From: Heliopora coerulea
Taxonomy: Eukaryota; Cnidaria; Anthozoa; Scleralcyonacea; Helioporidae
DNA: 64,000 nt
Direction: 5' to 3'
NCBI GenBank assembly: GCA_030142905.1
Contig: JASJOG010000025.1
Location: 2,066,001-2,130,000 of the forward strand
Every line of letters begins with the position of its first letter. Position 1 is the stretch's first letter. Shown here in pieces: positions 13,930 through 21,577 of the stretch. The notes below the pieces were generated by a model. That model was not told the origin of the DNA. It did no database searches and was given only the letters and a program-made list of their open reading frames with translations. The translations under genes were made by a program, and so were the position numbers.

Positions 13930-16726
13930 GTCTATCTGTCTGACTATCTTTCTATCTGTCTGTCTATCCGTCTATTTATTTATTTGTGTATTTTTTTGGT
14001 GTATTTATTTAAACTTATTTTTGTACGGTGACCTTTTAGTCGTCTAATTCACAGAGCGCCGTGTTTAATTTCTGCCTCACTGTCTCCTTTCCTCGAACAT
14101 AATAGACTTCTAAGCTATTTTGCGACAAATGCTCAATTGTGTTACTAAATTTAAATTGCTTTCAATCGATATCACCATGAAAAAAAGACCTGGATTTTTG
14201 CAAGCCATATTAACGTTTATTTTCGACAGACTAGATCCGGTAAAACCTTGCGTTCGCCTCTACAGAAGTTAATCAACGGAAAGCAATATAAGGTAATGTG
14301 ACGCCAGTATAATTATTGACCCGCATCAAAACCTAATGTTTTCACTCGGCATTATATCAACTAATGTAGAAAGCAAAATTATGCAATTCGAGTTTGTAAA
14401 ATTTATCTCACCGCATTCGCTGATACAATGCAGAGGAAACATAATGTTTTTCGATGAAGGTCAGTAATTATAATAGGTAATTACTGAGGCACCCAGCATT
14501 ATTGCATATAATACAAACAGCTGAGGCCGCAGGCTGAAGCTGCCTGTATTATATCCAATAATGCTGTGTGCCTCAGTAATTATCTATTAAATACTGTCTT
14601 GTTGATTTCTGATTTTTATGCAGCTATAGGATATATTAAACCAGCTGTCTATGGAACTCTTAAACCCCGGGGCAGATACAGTCGCGTAGCCAGAAATTTG
14701 AAAGTGGGGGAGCAGGAGAGATTTTAGATAAATGTACCGACAAGATGTTAGCAATGTACCGACAATTAAGAAAAATCACAGTTAATCAAACCGAGGGTAT
14801 GAGAAACTTGAAATTCGATAAAGGAATAAATGATTTCTAATGTGCTAGCTCTGGTTGGTATAATGGTATTAAATTTCGAAAATGATTCGCAAAACTGCAC
14901 ACATCACGTGAGCTATGATATATACCAACGTATCTTCTTTTTAGACCGTCGCCGCTACCACAACGACTTTGTCCAGAGGGTTGACTGAATCTATCATTTT
15001 CGTCGGTTGAAAAAAACAAAAAAACAAAAGAGAATTCATTACGAACATTTTGTATTTAACGTCTTTCCCGTACTTAACTTTCGCCGCAGCTTATTTAACA
15101 ATATTTTTAATTTGATAATTCAAACGCAAACGGAATCCGCGACGGACAGGGTTAATGTACCGACAAATGTACTGGATGTACCGACTGACCTTGTCAAGAC
15201 GAAAAGGGGGGCAATGCTCCCTGCCCCCCTGGCTACGCTAATGGGCGAATATCATTGTAATGGTCGGCCTTTGGTTGTATTCGGCGCAAATTATGCGTGC
15301 AGCCGTCCAATGATTGTTCAGTAAAAATTTTCGTCGACCATTCAGCCACATTTTAAGCTTCTGGTTGTGAGTTTTTTCGTAACTACCCACAAAAGACTTG
15401 TTTGAAAACCGCTTGTAAGTTTTTTAAGTAAAATTCAAAAACCCCATTCGCTATTTCTTTTTTTTTAAGTGCTTGACTTTTGGTCTCGCAGTTGAGTTTC
15501 CCGTTTCGTGGAATGAGTCGAAATAACTGTTTCCCACTCATAAAGAGGTTAGAAAAACAAGGTGTTAGTGAACAGGAACTCTTCAAGCTATTAGCTCTAC
15601 GAAATAAAACATTCTTGGTGAATAACGGTTTAAAAAGTGTCCATATCGAGATTTGAGAGAAGGCTAAGTGAAAAAATTTAGGAAAATAAATTTCAAGTTT
15701 GTTGTTTTCCTTTGAAAAAAACGTACCAAACAGTGTCAAGTGGTTTATGAGTAATTAGTTCGGTAATAGTCCCCAACCTGGACTTCAAAATGAGAAAAGT
15801 TGAACGTTTTGGAAATCAGAAAATACGTGGCAAACACGCAGCGTAAATAATCCTTTCCCAAACGAGCCTTCGTTCCTGTAGTATTTCAGTTGTAAATCCT
15901 TTGTCAGGATTTGAAAAAGGACCTCTAATGACGCCATCTTTTTTTCGGACACTTTTTAAGCAGAACCCGCAGTCCAGGTTTATTATACAGGTGAGTGGGA
16001 GACAAATAGTATGGTCGGCTGAGTAAGTACAGAAAACAAATAATTTTTACGACATCCGGTGTCTCCAGAGCTTACTTATCCTAGACTGGGGAGTCGGACT
16101 CGGGGGGAGGGCAGAGTATTAGTATGCTCCCCTACTTTTTAACTGGCTGGTAATATACTACAAACTTGTGATTGCCAAATGAGATCACTCCTGAATTAGA
16201 ACTTCTAGAAAATCACAAATTCGACCTCGATCAACATTTAGGTTATCGTTTTTGACACTTGTATAACGAGGGCAACTGGCCATTGGAGTTTTTTTTACCG
16301 TTGGAGCGCACAGTCAGACACACCCAATACAGAGATTGGGACCTCACTACCCCTCGATTTTAATTGTCGTTCTGACGCCTTTGGTCCTGTTGATGAATGG
16401 GCCAGGTCACGTGCCCCAGTGATAAACCATTCTGGTTACGAAACTCACCCACAGACAGGCTGCTATTTCGGAAGATTTAAAACGTTTTCCATGCTACCCA
16501 TTTGTCAAGATAGTCTCATGTTGTAGAGTGCACAGATAATTTGTGCGGCTGCGGTCGACTACTCGGTTCTTTTGACCCGGGATAACTTTCGATTAAGGAG
16601 GCACTTTCGAGAATTTATGTGATATAAACAAAAGTCTGATTCGTTTTTTAGCTCCCAGGAACTGTTGAGAATCCAGAGATTTTTGATGTAATCAAGCAAG
16701 TCCTCAAAGACGATGGACATCTTTAA
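658..16726 (+). CDS. ACSS3: ACSS3-like acyl-CoA synthetase, 3' part of the gene (six exons)
   Basis: Six exons join in phase: 658-739, 3642-3764, 11640-11739, 13204-13316, 14230-14292 and 16652-16726, each with AG before and GT after, the last ending in TAA. The encoded C-terminal part carries landmarks of the acetyl/propionyl-CoA synthetase (AMP-forming) family: LPLPPG and LWKND, then YDTMDEG, DDVINVAGHR, GHVPFGF, REHLGPVAAFK and TRSGK with the lysine that completes adenylation in this family. The order and spacing match animal ACSS3, a mitochondrial enzyme that activates short-chain acids such as propionate. The N-terminal half lies left of the window. The intron 3765-11639 carries a Polinton-like virus remnant. 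Family identity is very likely; ACSS3 rather than ACSS1/2 rests on recalled ACSS3 sequence. Confidence 0.9.
798..917. mobile_element. 120-bp palindromic MITE, Harbinger-like target site
   Basis: Arms of about 40 bp are near-perfect inverted repeats, starting GGCCCAGTTCAAACG on the left and ending CGTTTGAACTAGGCC on the right. TTA is present on both sides (795-797 and 918-920). A TWA 3-bp duplication is typical of PIF/Harbinger. It is non-coding and lies in an ACSS3 intron. Confidence 0.72.
958..1310 (+). repeat. Polypyrimidine tract (CTTCCTT-type)
   Basis: About 350 bp made almost only of C and T on the + strand, with imperfect CTTCCTTGCTTCC and TTTCTTCC units. It gives long Phe/Leu/Ser ORFs that are not genes. 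Confidence 0.85.
1311..2084. other. Intron sequence without recognisable feature
   Basis: No coding signal. There is a short GT-rich patch near 1793-1810; otherwise nothing I can assign. Confidence 0.4.
2097..2457 (+). mobile_element. Foldback retroposon with two inverted tRNA-related segments, copy 1
   Basis: 361 bp between 12-bp direct repeats CAAATGGCCATG (2085-2096) and CAAATGGCTATG (2458-2469). The left and right parts are inverted copies of each other, about AACAGAATACTTCATGATAAACC versus GGTTTATCATGAAATATTCTG. The left part carries a tRNA-like module on the minus strand, with A-box-like TAGCTCAATTGG and B-box-like GTTCGAATACC. The right end adds a unique tail ending GGATGATTCT. The same tail and arrangement occur at 26449-26870. 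Long, variable duplications suggest target-primed retroposition rather than a classical DNA transposon. Confidence 0.75.
2660..2762. repeat. Imperfect hairpin
   Basis: AGGACTAGACCGGGTTTTCA on the left is inverted on the right (TGAAAACCCGGTCTAGTCC), with a second inverted part around GAATTCGTTCTAGTCC. Probably a small MITE; ends not defined. Confidence 0.5.
2763..3641. other. Intron sequence, nothing assigned
   Basis: AT-rich. The short ORF on the minus strand (3284-3475) has no recognisable motif. The last bases hold the polypyrimidine tract and TTTTAG acceptor of ACSS3 exon b. Confidence 0.4.
3642..3764 (+). CDS. ACSS3: ACSS3-like exon b (hinge and DDVINVAGHR motif)
   Basis: 41 codons between TTTTAG and GTATGC, phase 0 at both ends. 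It encodes YDTMDEG followed by RTDDVINVAGHRLS, the A8 hinge region of AMP-forming acyl-CoA synthetases, where the C-terminal domain swings between adenylation and thioesterification. Confidence 0.92.
3765..5263. other. Intron sequence, nothing assigned
   Basis: AT-rich intron before the viral remnant. A short inverted motif of ATTTCGACTTTATTTCAAAGTCAT type lies near 5005-5065. No coding signal. Confidence 0.4.
5264..5478 (+). repeat. Short diverged direct repeats next to the viral remnant
   Basis: GTTAGCAGGGTTTTGGAGGACC-like units occur three times (from about 5303, 5369 and 5452). A longer unit, GGATTTGTYCC...ACTTAAGG, occurs twice (5264-5300 and 5412-5449). They sit immediately left of the Polinton-like block. 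Confidence 0.7.
5540..6099 (-). pseudogene. Small Polinton-associated protein with C-terminal hydrophobic segment, frameshifted
   Basis: Start chosen at 6099 (MPRRK), 2 bp after a TATATATA stretch. The N-terminal half is charged and acidic, with GEELKGMLSD. The reading frame is lost near 5925-5945, and the continuing frame gives a helical region (LAEDGDLDKS, NYERKRMQKANEF) and a hydrophobic stretch, ITPYIPLLGILSGG, before a polar tail. Both halves look like one gene of about 180 residues. I recognise it only as a companion of this element type; its function is unknown. A virion or membrane role is a guess from the hydrophobic segment. Confidence 0.6.
6100..6120 (-). promoter_or_regulatory. 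TATATA element before the small membrane-protein gene
   Basis: TATATATA lies within a few bases upstream of the start at 6099, with a second TATAT-type stretch further up. Confidence 0.5.
6122..6745 (-). pseudogene. A32-like packaging ATPase (FtsK/HerA type) with one in-frame stop
   Basis: The start at 6745 follows TATATAG directly. Walker A GMTNCGKT lies at about residues 11-18, followed after a stop by Walker B SLIILDDCA and a sensor-like region with VITQQLNS. This order and length (about 207 codons) fit the genome-packaging ATPases of Polintons, virophages and NCLDVs, which drive DNA into the capsid. A TAG at 6590-6592 splits the frame after about 51 codons, while the sequence on both sides stays in one frame. 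The neighbours are the capsid-like gene upstream and the small membrane protein downstream. Confidence 0.85.
6746..6753 (-). promoter_or_regulatory. TATATA element before the packaging ATPase gene
   Basis: TATATAG is directly joined to the ATG at 6745. Confidence 0.5.
6765..7706 (-). CDS. Capsid-like protein, candidate major capsid protein of the Polinton-like element
   Basis: Intact ORF of 313 codons, ATG at 7706, just after a TATATATA stretch at 7712-7719. It is rich in predicted beta strands. The segment IPRKSMKAVVMLF, then FLHPNITEVKITIEGVPN, resembles the 'PKRV..G...NPFNF....L..DG...P' block I know from double jelly-roll capsid proteins of Mavericks, and the C-terminus (NCKIFVVSDDLVNF) is of a recurrent invertebrate element-encoded family. 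Its place between ATPase and penton-like genes supports a structural role. It is shorter than most adintovirus hexons, so a different fold or a minor capsid role remains possible. It is the only long enzyme-free ORF here without breaks besides the penton-like gene. Confidence 0.65.
   Translation of the reverse strand: MNRTEEELSLGFRRSQMGAIKGERTRHVTMNPNKASPGEELYIDIPKLKQDSCSVPGSLHLLFDFKVSNTKTSFLNNLSKLLQNRLQIRLAGETKSNEILVAQSGQTLGNYSLENLELEYETIENQTIADEVASMYAVGRSLSFEHVTLMKNVPWAAASTLINENINIPRKSMKAVVMLFTKTSKTDSEEFLHPNITEVKITIEGVPNQVYSQGITKSRFYDEALRLFRSKDEKDQFMTPEKFYKDKFALVIDLRSTEEVNKTGHGKKIVNTQNGILLEIKKTAHTGNINCKIFVVSDDLVNFMTNDLRSIQY
7711..7728 (-). promoter_or_regulatory. TATATA element before the capsid-like gene
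   Basis: TTAATATATATC lies 5 bp upstream of the start at 7706, in a gap of only 24 bp after the stop of the preceding gene. Confidence 0.5.
7731..8781 (-). pseudogene. Polinton-associated protein with two hydrophobic helices, broken by two frameshifts
   Basis: Start ATG at 8781 after a TATATAT stretch. The first 165 or so codons are polar and acidic (FDDFEMQDLGENYTDYDMS) with coiled-coil-like charged repeats (QQEEIEARLKNLSELNREI). Near 8275-8290, at a T run, the frame shifts and continues with VDRPFVNDKGALFF and DISRLERFKEWAK. Near 8035-8045 it shifts again into a segment with two hydrophobic helices, around LSALAISVAGIITTIIVG and KLYILVIAVAWFIYD, ending in a basic tail at 7731. One ancestral gene of about 350 residues is the simplest reading. 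Function unknown; a virion membrane or minor capsid role is inferred from context only. Confidence 0.6.
8785..8810 (-). promoter_or_regulatory. Repeated TATATA elements before the membrane-segment gene
   Basis: GTGATATAYA occurs twice in close tandem upstream of the start at 8781, overlapping the end of the integrase reading frame. Confidence 0.5.
8791..9890 (-). pseudogene. Retroviral-type (rve) integrase with C-terminal chromodomain, broken
   Basis: The start at 9890 overlaps the stop of the penton-like gene (TAATG). The order is: N-terminal helical region with YQSPERLYQKALEDG; DDE core with QMDLVDMG (first Asp), QFDDGKEFYN (second Asp) and, beyond a stop, VERFNRALK (Glu); an SH3-like part with KFKVGDTVRIPK; then a chromodomain half with VKWLGYDSKHNSWIPE ending at 8791. 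This is the Polinton integrase layout. There are four breaks: a frameshift near 9695-9705, TAA at 9404-9406, a frameshift near 9220-9240, and TAA at 8883-8885 just before the chromodomain core. The catalytic D, D and E are all still readable, but in separate pieces. Confidence 0.9.
9890..10552 (-). CDS. Penton-like minor capsid protein candidate
   Basis: Intact 220-codon ORF, ATG at 10552 at the left end of the divergent palindromic promoter. It contains IGPILGFNKDQVI, then INNGLQYIKVTCSL, and ends with INFNVKDQDGRIINIGKI. The pattern of 'LGF', then 'V.CN/SL', then a final 'DQDG...G..I.I' block is what I know from penton or minor-capsid proteins of arthropod Mavericks. Size also fits a single jelly-roll penton. 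Evidence is motif pattern plus context, with no structure comparison, so the call is moderate. Its stop codon overlaps the integrase start by one base, which suggests co-expression. Confidence 0.6.
   Translation of the reverse strand: MERPSVLIDGSSKELLLDESFLIDNVNPFLLVKKATLFWDYNNITDENNELTYNGNKKTIQKAHWTFNMIKKEIESYGSITLVSNEYDGTYFITSDNAINMKTIGPILGFNKDQVINANTNTKSGNSVNINNGLQYIKVTCSLTKMIDNINTNGKTSEVIALLPITTTPSLEGSVQHFFDIEFRAPIDRGVRNKINFNVKDQDGRIINIGKILLDIHNLV
10549..10579. promoter_or_regulatory. 31-bp near-palindromic bidirectional TATATA promoter
   Basis: CCATATATAATATA, one central mismatch region, then its inverse TATATTATATATGG. The minus-strand start (10552) and the plus-strand start (10576) form the two ends, so the palindrome includes both ATG codons. 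Palindrome and positions are seen directly; promoter function is inferred from similar TATA stretches at the other genes. Confidence 0.7.
10576..11046 (+). CDS. Divergent Polinton-like element gene, unknown function, probably cut at its 3' end
   Basis: ATG at 10576 is the outward start at the right end of the palindromic TATATA region; an in-frame upstream extension to 10492 overlaps the penton-like gene and is unlikely. The protein (about 156 codons) is polar, with EFGYNLDNDGKLKSIDIYY and KIWQPNGTIQKILES. I do not recognise a family. AT-rich codon use matches the neighbouring viral genes up to about 11020; the last few codons (TTIAGPK) and the sequence after them look like host intron, so the gene was probably truncated when the element was lost on this side. 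Confidence 0.55.
   Translation: MVTKELRKQAEKMFKNEYPNAKLDKFEFGYNLDNDGKLKSIDIYYKVTQKYSDWISITDPRFKNNSEEDLYGSKAGTAQLLKKTVMDNSLADTSTPGFPKIWQPNGTIQKILESNIQYVEGYCLTDKYPDHYILNYDIENFRIYINNQVTTIAGPK
11047..11639. other. Intron sequence with a GGCGTTAGCCAGAGT repeat fragment
   Basis: Host intron after the viral remnant. Around 11396-11480 lies a repeat fragment (CTCCCCTTGACGAGTAAAAT then GGCGTTAGCCAGAGT) that recurs near 20790 and 37810-37860. Nothing else assigned. Confidence 0.5.
11640..11739 (+). CDS. ACSS3: ACSS3-like exon c
   Basis: 33 codons plus one base, preceded by TCCAG and followed by GTACAC. It encodes AAVVGVDDELRGHVPFGF, matching the family's 'CAVVG.ED.LKGHVP' segment of the small C-terminal domain. 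Confidence 0.9.
11740..13203. other. Intron with tRNA-like SINE fragments
   Basis: Contains an inverted tRNA-like fragment around 12130-12195 (GCCAGCTGAGCCAC) and the better copy at 12361-12432. An inverted pair (CTTGATGTCAAGAATTATC-like and its partner) lies between 12550 and 12650. No coding signal. Confidence 0.45.
12361..12432 (+). repeat. tRNA-like SINE head
   Basis: A-box-like GTAGCTCAGTTGCCAGAGC and B-box-like GGGTTTGATTCCC are spaced as in a tRNA, but there is no good acceptor stem. Treated as a tRNA-derived repeat. Confidence 0.55.
13204..13316 (+). CDS. ACSS3: ACSS3-like exon d
   Basis: Two bases complete the Gly codon left open by the previous exon, then 37 codons follow, including VREHLGPVAAFKSAVIV. 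CACAG acceptor and GTTAGT donor. Confidence 0.9.
13317..14229. other. Intron with simple-repeat tract
   Basis: ATTCATT-rich sequence (13690-13850) leads into the tetranucleotide repeat listed separately. No gene. Confidence 0.5.
13857..13976 (+). repeat. Compound tetranucleotide microsatellite (TCTG)n(TCTA)n
   Basis: Perfect TCTG units followed by many TCTA units, then a mixed tail. The derived Leu/Ser/Ile ORF is not a gene. Confidence 0.95.
14230..14292 (+). CDS. ACSS3: ACSS3-like exon e (catalytic lysine)
   Basis: 21 codons, phase 0, CGACAG acceptor and GTAATG donor. It encodes TRSGK followed by LINGKQYK. The TRSGK lysine is the A10 catalytic residue needed to form the acyl-adenylate and the usual target of acetylation control in the family. 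The residues after it (TLR) differ from the common IPR. Confidence 0.88.
14474..14586. repeat. Small palindromic element
   Basis: TAGGTAATTACTGAGGCAC at the left is inverted at the right, with further pairing of CAGCATTATTG and TATAATACA. A MITE-like hairpin in an ACSS3 intron. Confidence 0.7.
14679..15243. mobile_element. hAT-type MITE, CAGTSGCGTAGCCAG ends
   Basis: 565 bp with ends CAGTCGCGTAGCCAG and CTGGCTACGCTAATG, flanked by GGCAGATA (14671-14678) and GGCGAATA (15244-15251), 6 of 8 identical. CAG termini and an 8-bp duplication point to hAT. It contains repeated TGTACCGACAA motifs and no transposase. Confidence 0.65.
16652..16726 (+). CDS. ACSS3: ACSS3-like terminal exon with stop
   Basis: TTTTTAG acceptor, 24 codons then TAA. 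Contains ENPEIFDVIKQVLK, which matches the 'EDPSIFGHVEEMLK' tail of ACSS3. No clear AATAAA was noted just downstream. Confidence 0.83.
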   Translation, partial: LPGTVENPEIFDVIKQVLKDDGHL

Positions 16727-17626
16727 CCTTTAACTGTACAGTAAGAGTTAGAGTGTAATGTTTACTTATTAACCCGTGTATGAGATCTGTAGTGGAAAGT
16801 ATTTACCTGAGATTTTTACACAGACCGAGCGAAGAAGGACCGAGGTTTGTACCCAAAGAATCCGGATGCAAATACTCTCCCGTACAGACAGAACAAACGA
16901 GCTTAATAAGGAATTTATTATATGGCTTTTATTTCCTTTCATCATCGCCTTTAACTCACTTTGTTTAGCACGGTAACTGTTTAGACTTACTTTCTTTTTA
17001 CCTATTACTTAATATGCTTTTTTTCGTTTGTTTGTTTCTTTTCACCCAGTTTTGTGCTTGAAATCATATTTGAAAGGATTCATCCAGATCGTAAGCATCT
17101 CGTTGGTATTAATCTGTTGTGAAACTTATCTGAATCTGCTTTGCTTGTCGTCAAATCACATGAAGATTTTCCGCCAAAATTTGCCAGTTTGAATGGAAAA
17201 CTTATTGTTCGGTTCAGTCGGCTGGACAGCCAATCAGCGTTCGTCGTTTTGCATGCAGACCAGATAAGGATTCTAGCCATATAATTATCTCAGGTATTGT
17301 TTAGCTCGGGAAATGGATTATACTTTGCAAAACAAGCAACCCGAGGAGGTACTGGACGTAAATACTGATTTGAAAAGTTAGTAAGTAATGAATGATAGTG
17401 TTAGTCCGTACTTCTTAAAAGATTTGTTTCAAACTTAACCCTCCCCTACATACACTTGAACAACAACAACCAATTAAAACAATAGACCAAATGAAAGAAC
17501 GAAGCAGAATATTGATTTGAAAAGTTTGTATGTATCTAATGCCGATGAGGCCGTCGAAAACTCAGTCACTAACAGACTTTCCCGACTCTACACCAACTAG
17601 CCTGCACTATCTACCTTGTCGAAGAC
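16727..17626. other. Sequence downstream of ACSS3, nothing assigned
   Basis: Probable 3' flank of ACSS3. No exon or repeat recognised. Confidence 0.4.
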
Positions 17627-18602
17627 CAGTGGCGCCGTGGTTTTCATGTCGTGTCGACATGAATTTGCTCGAATAAAGTTTGAAACTATTTTCAATTCGC
17701 AGCAAGCTAAAACTGTCACTTTAAGGTAAAAGTTTGATCTGCCGCCTCTAATAATCGATCTGTTTATATGTGACAGATTAACCAAAGAATGAAAATGAAC
17801 AAGCGTGAGAATTTTCACTGAAGTCTTCTGAACATTACAGATAAAATCCTGTACACTGATTCGACTCCTTACGATTTAGAACTACACTGTGAGCTGCTTC
17901 CGTATTGTAACAACTAGCTGGTACCAACATAACTTTTTGAACGGCAAAGGCGGCGCGAGCGGGGGAGGGGGGACTAAGGGAGTATTTACGTCCCCCAATA
18001 TTTTGGCAACAAGTGCCCTTTTTATCATACGCTTAATCTTAGAGATTTAAAAGTACGGGTAAAATGTCTGGGCGCAAGGTATAGTATGGTGTACCCTTTT
18101 AGAAGACAGCCTGAAATTGTACACAGCTAGCGTCAAGGAAGAACGTAAATGAGTCAACGTTGTATTAACCGGATATGGCTTATAGGTACTAAAAGCATAG
18201 TGATGACAAATTCATGGGAAACAGACAACTGGTTATTTTTCTGTTTATAAACTCTCAAGGAATCGTTGCGCTTTCGTTATGATCTCACAAGTAATCTATT
18301 TGTCAGTTTTCTTGTCCTTCTTGATATGTTTACGCAATTCGCATAATGTTCCCTCCAAAAAATGTACTCCCTCAACTTGTTAATGCTCGCGACGCCGGTG
18401 TTGAACAGTATAGTATCAGGCAATTCAGGCTTCGTTTTGAGAATAATATTGGATATTAATCACTTTTGTTCACCTAAAATCTTCAAGTTCCCGTCGTCAA
18501 ATTCTCAACAAGAATACGTCTTCTGTATCGTCGGTATCGACTCGGAAAGGGCCCACCAAGGGATCTATCCCACGGGACCCCACATGCCTAGTTGCGCCGC
18601 TG
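17627..18602. mobile_element. hAT-type MITE copy A (CAGTGGCGC ends) with extra internal sequence
   Basis: Starts CAGTGGCGCC and ends GTTGCGCCGCTG, flanked by TCGAAGAC and GCCAAGAC (6 of 8 identical). Two long blocks match copy B at 49332-49911; between them copy A has about 450 bp (roughly 17930-18390) that copy B lacks. No ORF for a transposase. Confidence 0.65.
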
Positions 18603-21577
18603 GCCAAGACTTACCGATTCTCCCGGGTTCAAACCATTTACTTTGTTGAAAACCTTTCAGGCCAGAGTGACGTCAATTGAGCCACGCCTAACAAATTACC
18701 TCGATCTTTATATCCTGAAAACTGAATCTACGATTATAGGATCACGTCGAAGATCGTCAGTTATATCTTTCAGTCAGCGGAACATCGTTTGAAAAGGTAG
18801 AAGTTACCACATGCTTAGAGCTTGTTATGGATGAGAAAAATTACTTAGCTTGCCCAAGTTAAAATGGTGAAAAAACTGTGAAAGAGTCTTAATACCGCTC
18901 ATAAAATTTAGCTCATACTTGATTACGAAGCATCCAATTCAGGCGAAGGAACCTAGTATTAAACCCCATTTTGGGCTCTGCTCGATTATCTGGGATGGCA
19001 TTAGATAGGAATCAGCTGACTAGTACAAGAATCATAAAATTGTACGGCTCGAATAGTAGTGGCTGCACCTTGCACTAAGCTTTTGGATGATTTACTCCCA
19101 GAATTAAGATGGGCATTATCAACTGAAAGATTATACAATAAGTTAATATGATGTGAAATATCAAATAAACCTGTCCCACAATATTTGATGTAGTCATTTC
19201 TGCATAATCAAGTCGTATAATACTCAATAGTGAGGAACTAAACCATTCCAGGAATTAACAAGTCCTGCCTATATGACAGATTGGTTTTCGTTTCCTCGCC
19301 CCCACCTGCCCGCCCGTCCCTATGCCCATGTCCAGATAAAAGCCACAGAGATCGCATGAGGGGGGATGGGGGCAAAAAACTGGAGAACAATTGAACGCTG
19401 TCATTTTGAGTAAATGGAGGGGCAAATTGTTTTTCTCCAGGCCTTTGTCATCTGTTCGAGAACCTCATGGTCGAACAGTTGTCCTGTAGTGTATTTCTTT
19501 TTCGTTAACTGTGTAGCAGAAAAACCGCTTTTCTGGTTATTAGTGGGTTATTAGTTTTTGCCTTAATTGTTTGATATTCTTTCAAAAGAAGGCAAAAACA
19601 AGAGTCAAAAGTGAAGTAACCTTTGACCATGACTTTGAACTTTTCATCCGGGCTTTGTTTAGCTTGCCTTCCAATTTATCAGGGGTGTATGGGTGTGGTT
19701 TATCCTACATAAACTTTTGAATGACAAGTGTTATCTTACCTAAAATTTTGAATGACAAGCGTCACCCTTCCCAAGATGTTATGGGACGTCATGCTGCACT
19801 ATAAATAATGCAGTAAACGAAATAGGGACACATGGGCAGAGCTAAGATCGGTATTGAACATGTAGTAACGTATTGGTATGTGTGTTGATTGTAGACGTGA
19901 TTTTATAAGGTTAAAACGCTACATTTGCTGGTTTGAAACGCTGGGATAAATCAGTGTGCACGGCGTTGCCGTACTCAAGACGTTACGTCTACACTACTGG
20001 GTACAAGCGCTTTTGACCGTGTAAAACCAAGTTGTGTGTAGCGTGCTGACTTAAAGCCAAAGCAAAAGTAACTTTATTTCAACCTGAACTCAACTGTACT
20101 AGTCCAACACAAAACCTGGATATACATAAGATTTGCCCGTTCATGTGAATAACTGATATTACTTAGAACAGGCCTTCCACCTAAACAATACCTACATATT
20201 GGGCTTACCGGAAAACTACATATTCCCGTTCACACTGTAGTAAAACTACATGTGTGCATATGTCTTATCGGCCTCAGTAATTGTGCCGTAATTTTATATA
20301 TACACTGCAAAAAAATTCAAATCTTTCGTAGATATTTTTTCAAGTTTTAAGATTAATTTCCTGGCTTTAAAAAGTTAATTCTTGATAAGAAAATTCATGT
20401 CGACTTTTTCTTCTTTAAAGAATTTTAATGTCTTGATTCAAGAATAGTTTTCGTGTCTGGTCTAGATATATTTTCTTAGTTAAAGAAATCTTTTAAGAAA
20501 TCGTTTCTTATCAAGATACCTTGTTAAGAAAAATTATCCTGACTACGAGACAAGGATACATTTCTTAATTTTAAAACTCAGTAAATCTATCACTTGTCTT
20601 TTAAGACAAATTATGGCAGATTGGAAATACCACCTTTCCTCTGTTTATCGCCCAACCTCTTTTTAGCCTCCTTTCTAGTTAGCCCACAGTTTAATAGTGC
20701 AGAAAAAAATAAGCCTCCCATCCTCCATTAAACCCTACCCCTGATCGGGGTAGTTTTTTATTTATTAACTTATTAAGGGGCTGGATCAAATCGTCTGGCG
20801 TTAGCCAGAGTAAAAATACTAAACTGTGCCCTTGTCCCTTCATGGGTTAAAAAGCAGATATATTTCAATATTGAAATACAGGTATGACAACTAAGAGACA
20901 ACGCTCTATGAAGAAACACGATCATTTAATTGAAAGTCGGTACATATGAGCGTCAATGTAATAGATTAATATTATGAGTTGAACATGAAATTATATGAAG
21001 CCCTCACCCTCTATTAGCACCGCCTTTTAATAAGCCCCCTGTCCAAAAACACTGAAGAAAAATAAGTCCCCAGGGGGCTAAATAGAAGATATGGAGACCC
21101 AAAATTTGTTGCCGTTCCCAACTTAAGTCATATTCGTAGAAATTTGGTTTGCGAGTGCAAAACTTCCAGTTCAAAGTCAAATTCAAATTATATTTAAACA
21201 GGGTAGTTCAGAAACCTGTCACTACTGGTGCACAACCGTACTGCCAGTCAAAACATGTGTGCATTGAACTTGCTCATATAAAATATTCTGATCGCACTCA
21301 CATGCACGATGGTTGCGACTCGGGAAGCTGTTCAGGAGACGATCAGATTATTATTCTTGTTTCCCGCTACCACACGTGCTGCAATCGACAGACGTTTAAC
21401 CTCATTTTTTGAGCTGCGTCACCTACTGCAACATTACAAAAAAAAATTTCCTCTCAACTTTCCTTCAAATTCTCAAAAAATCCTTCAAATTTCCTTCATT
21501 TCCTCAAAATTTCCTTCAAAAAGGAAATTTCCTTCAAAGTGGAAGCGCTGCTTATGCATTATCGCAGTGCATGACGG
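18603..21577. other. Intergenic sequence, mostly unassigned
   Basis: Contains a CAAGAAA/TTTCTTAAG-rich block at 20330-20570 and a GGCGTTAGCCAGAGT repeat fragment near 20790-20860. A run of TTCCTTCAAA-like units lies at 21440-21540. No coding region I can support. Confidence 0.45.

Larger units (their letters stand above)
14293..16651. other. Last ACSS3 intron
   Basis: Holds the small palindrome and the hAT-type MITE listed separately. From 15244 to 16640 I see no repeat structure or exon that I can support. Confidence 0.5.

Noticed and set aside
13775..14047. 90-codon ORF with CLSVCLSIYLSIYLS pattern
   Set aside because: Translation of the TCTG/TCTA microsatellite.
20330..20570. AAGAAA-rich block as a possible regulatory or coding element
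   Set aside because: Only low-complexity TTTCTTAAG-type units; no ends, frame or motif to support a call.
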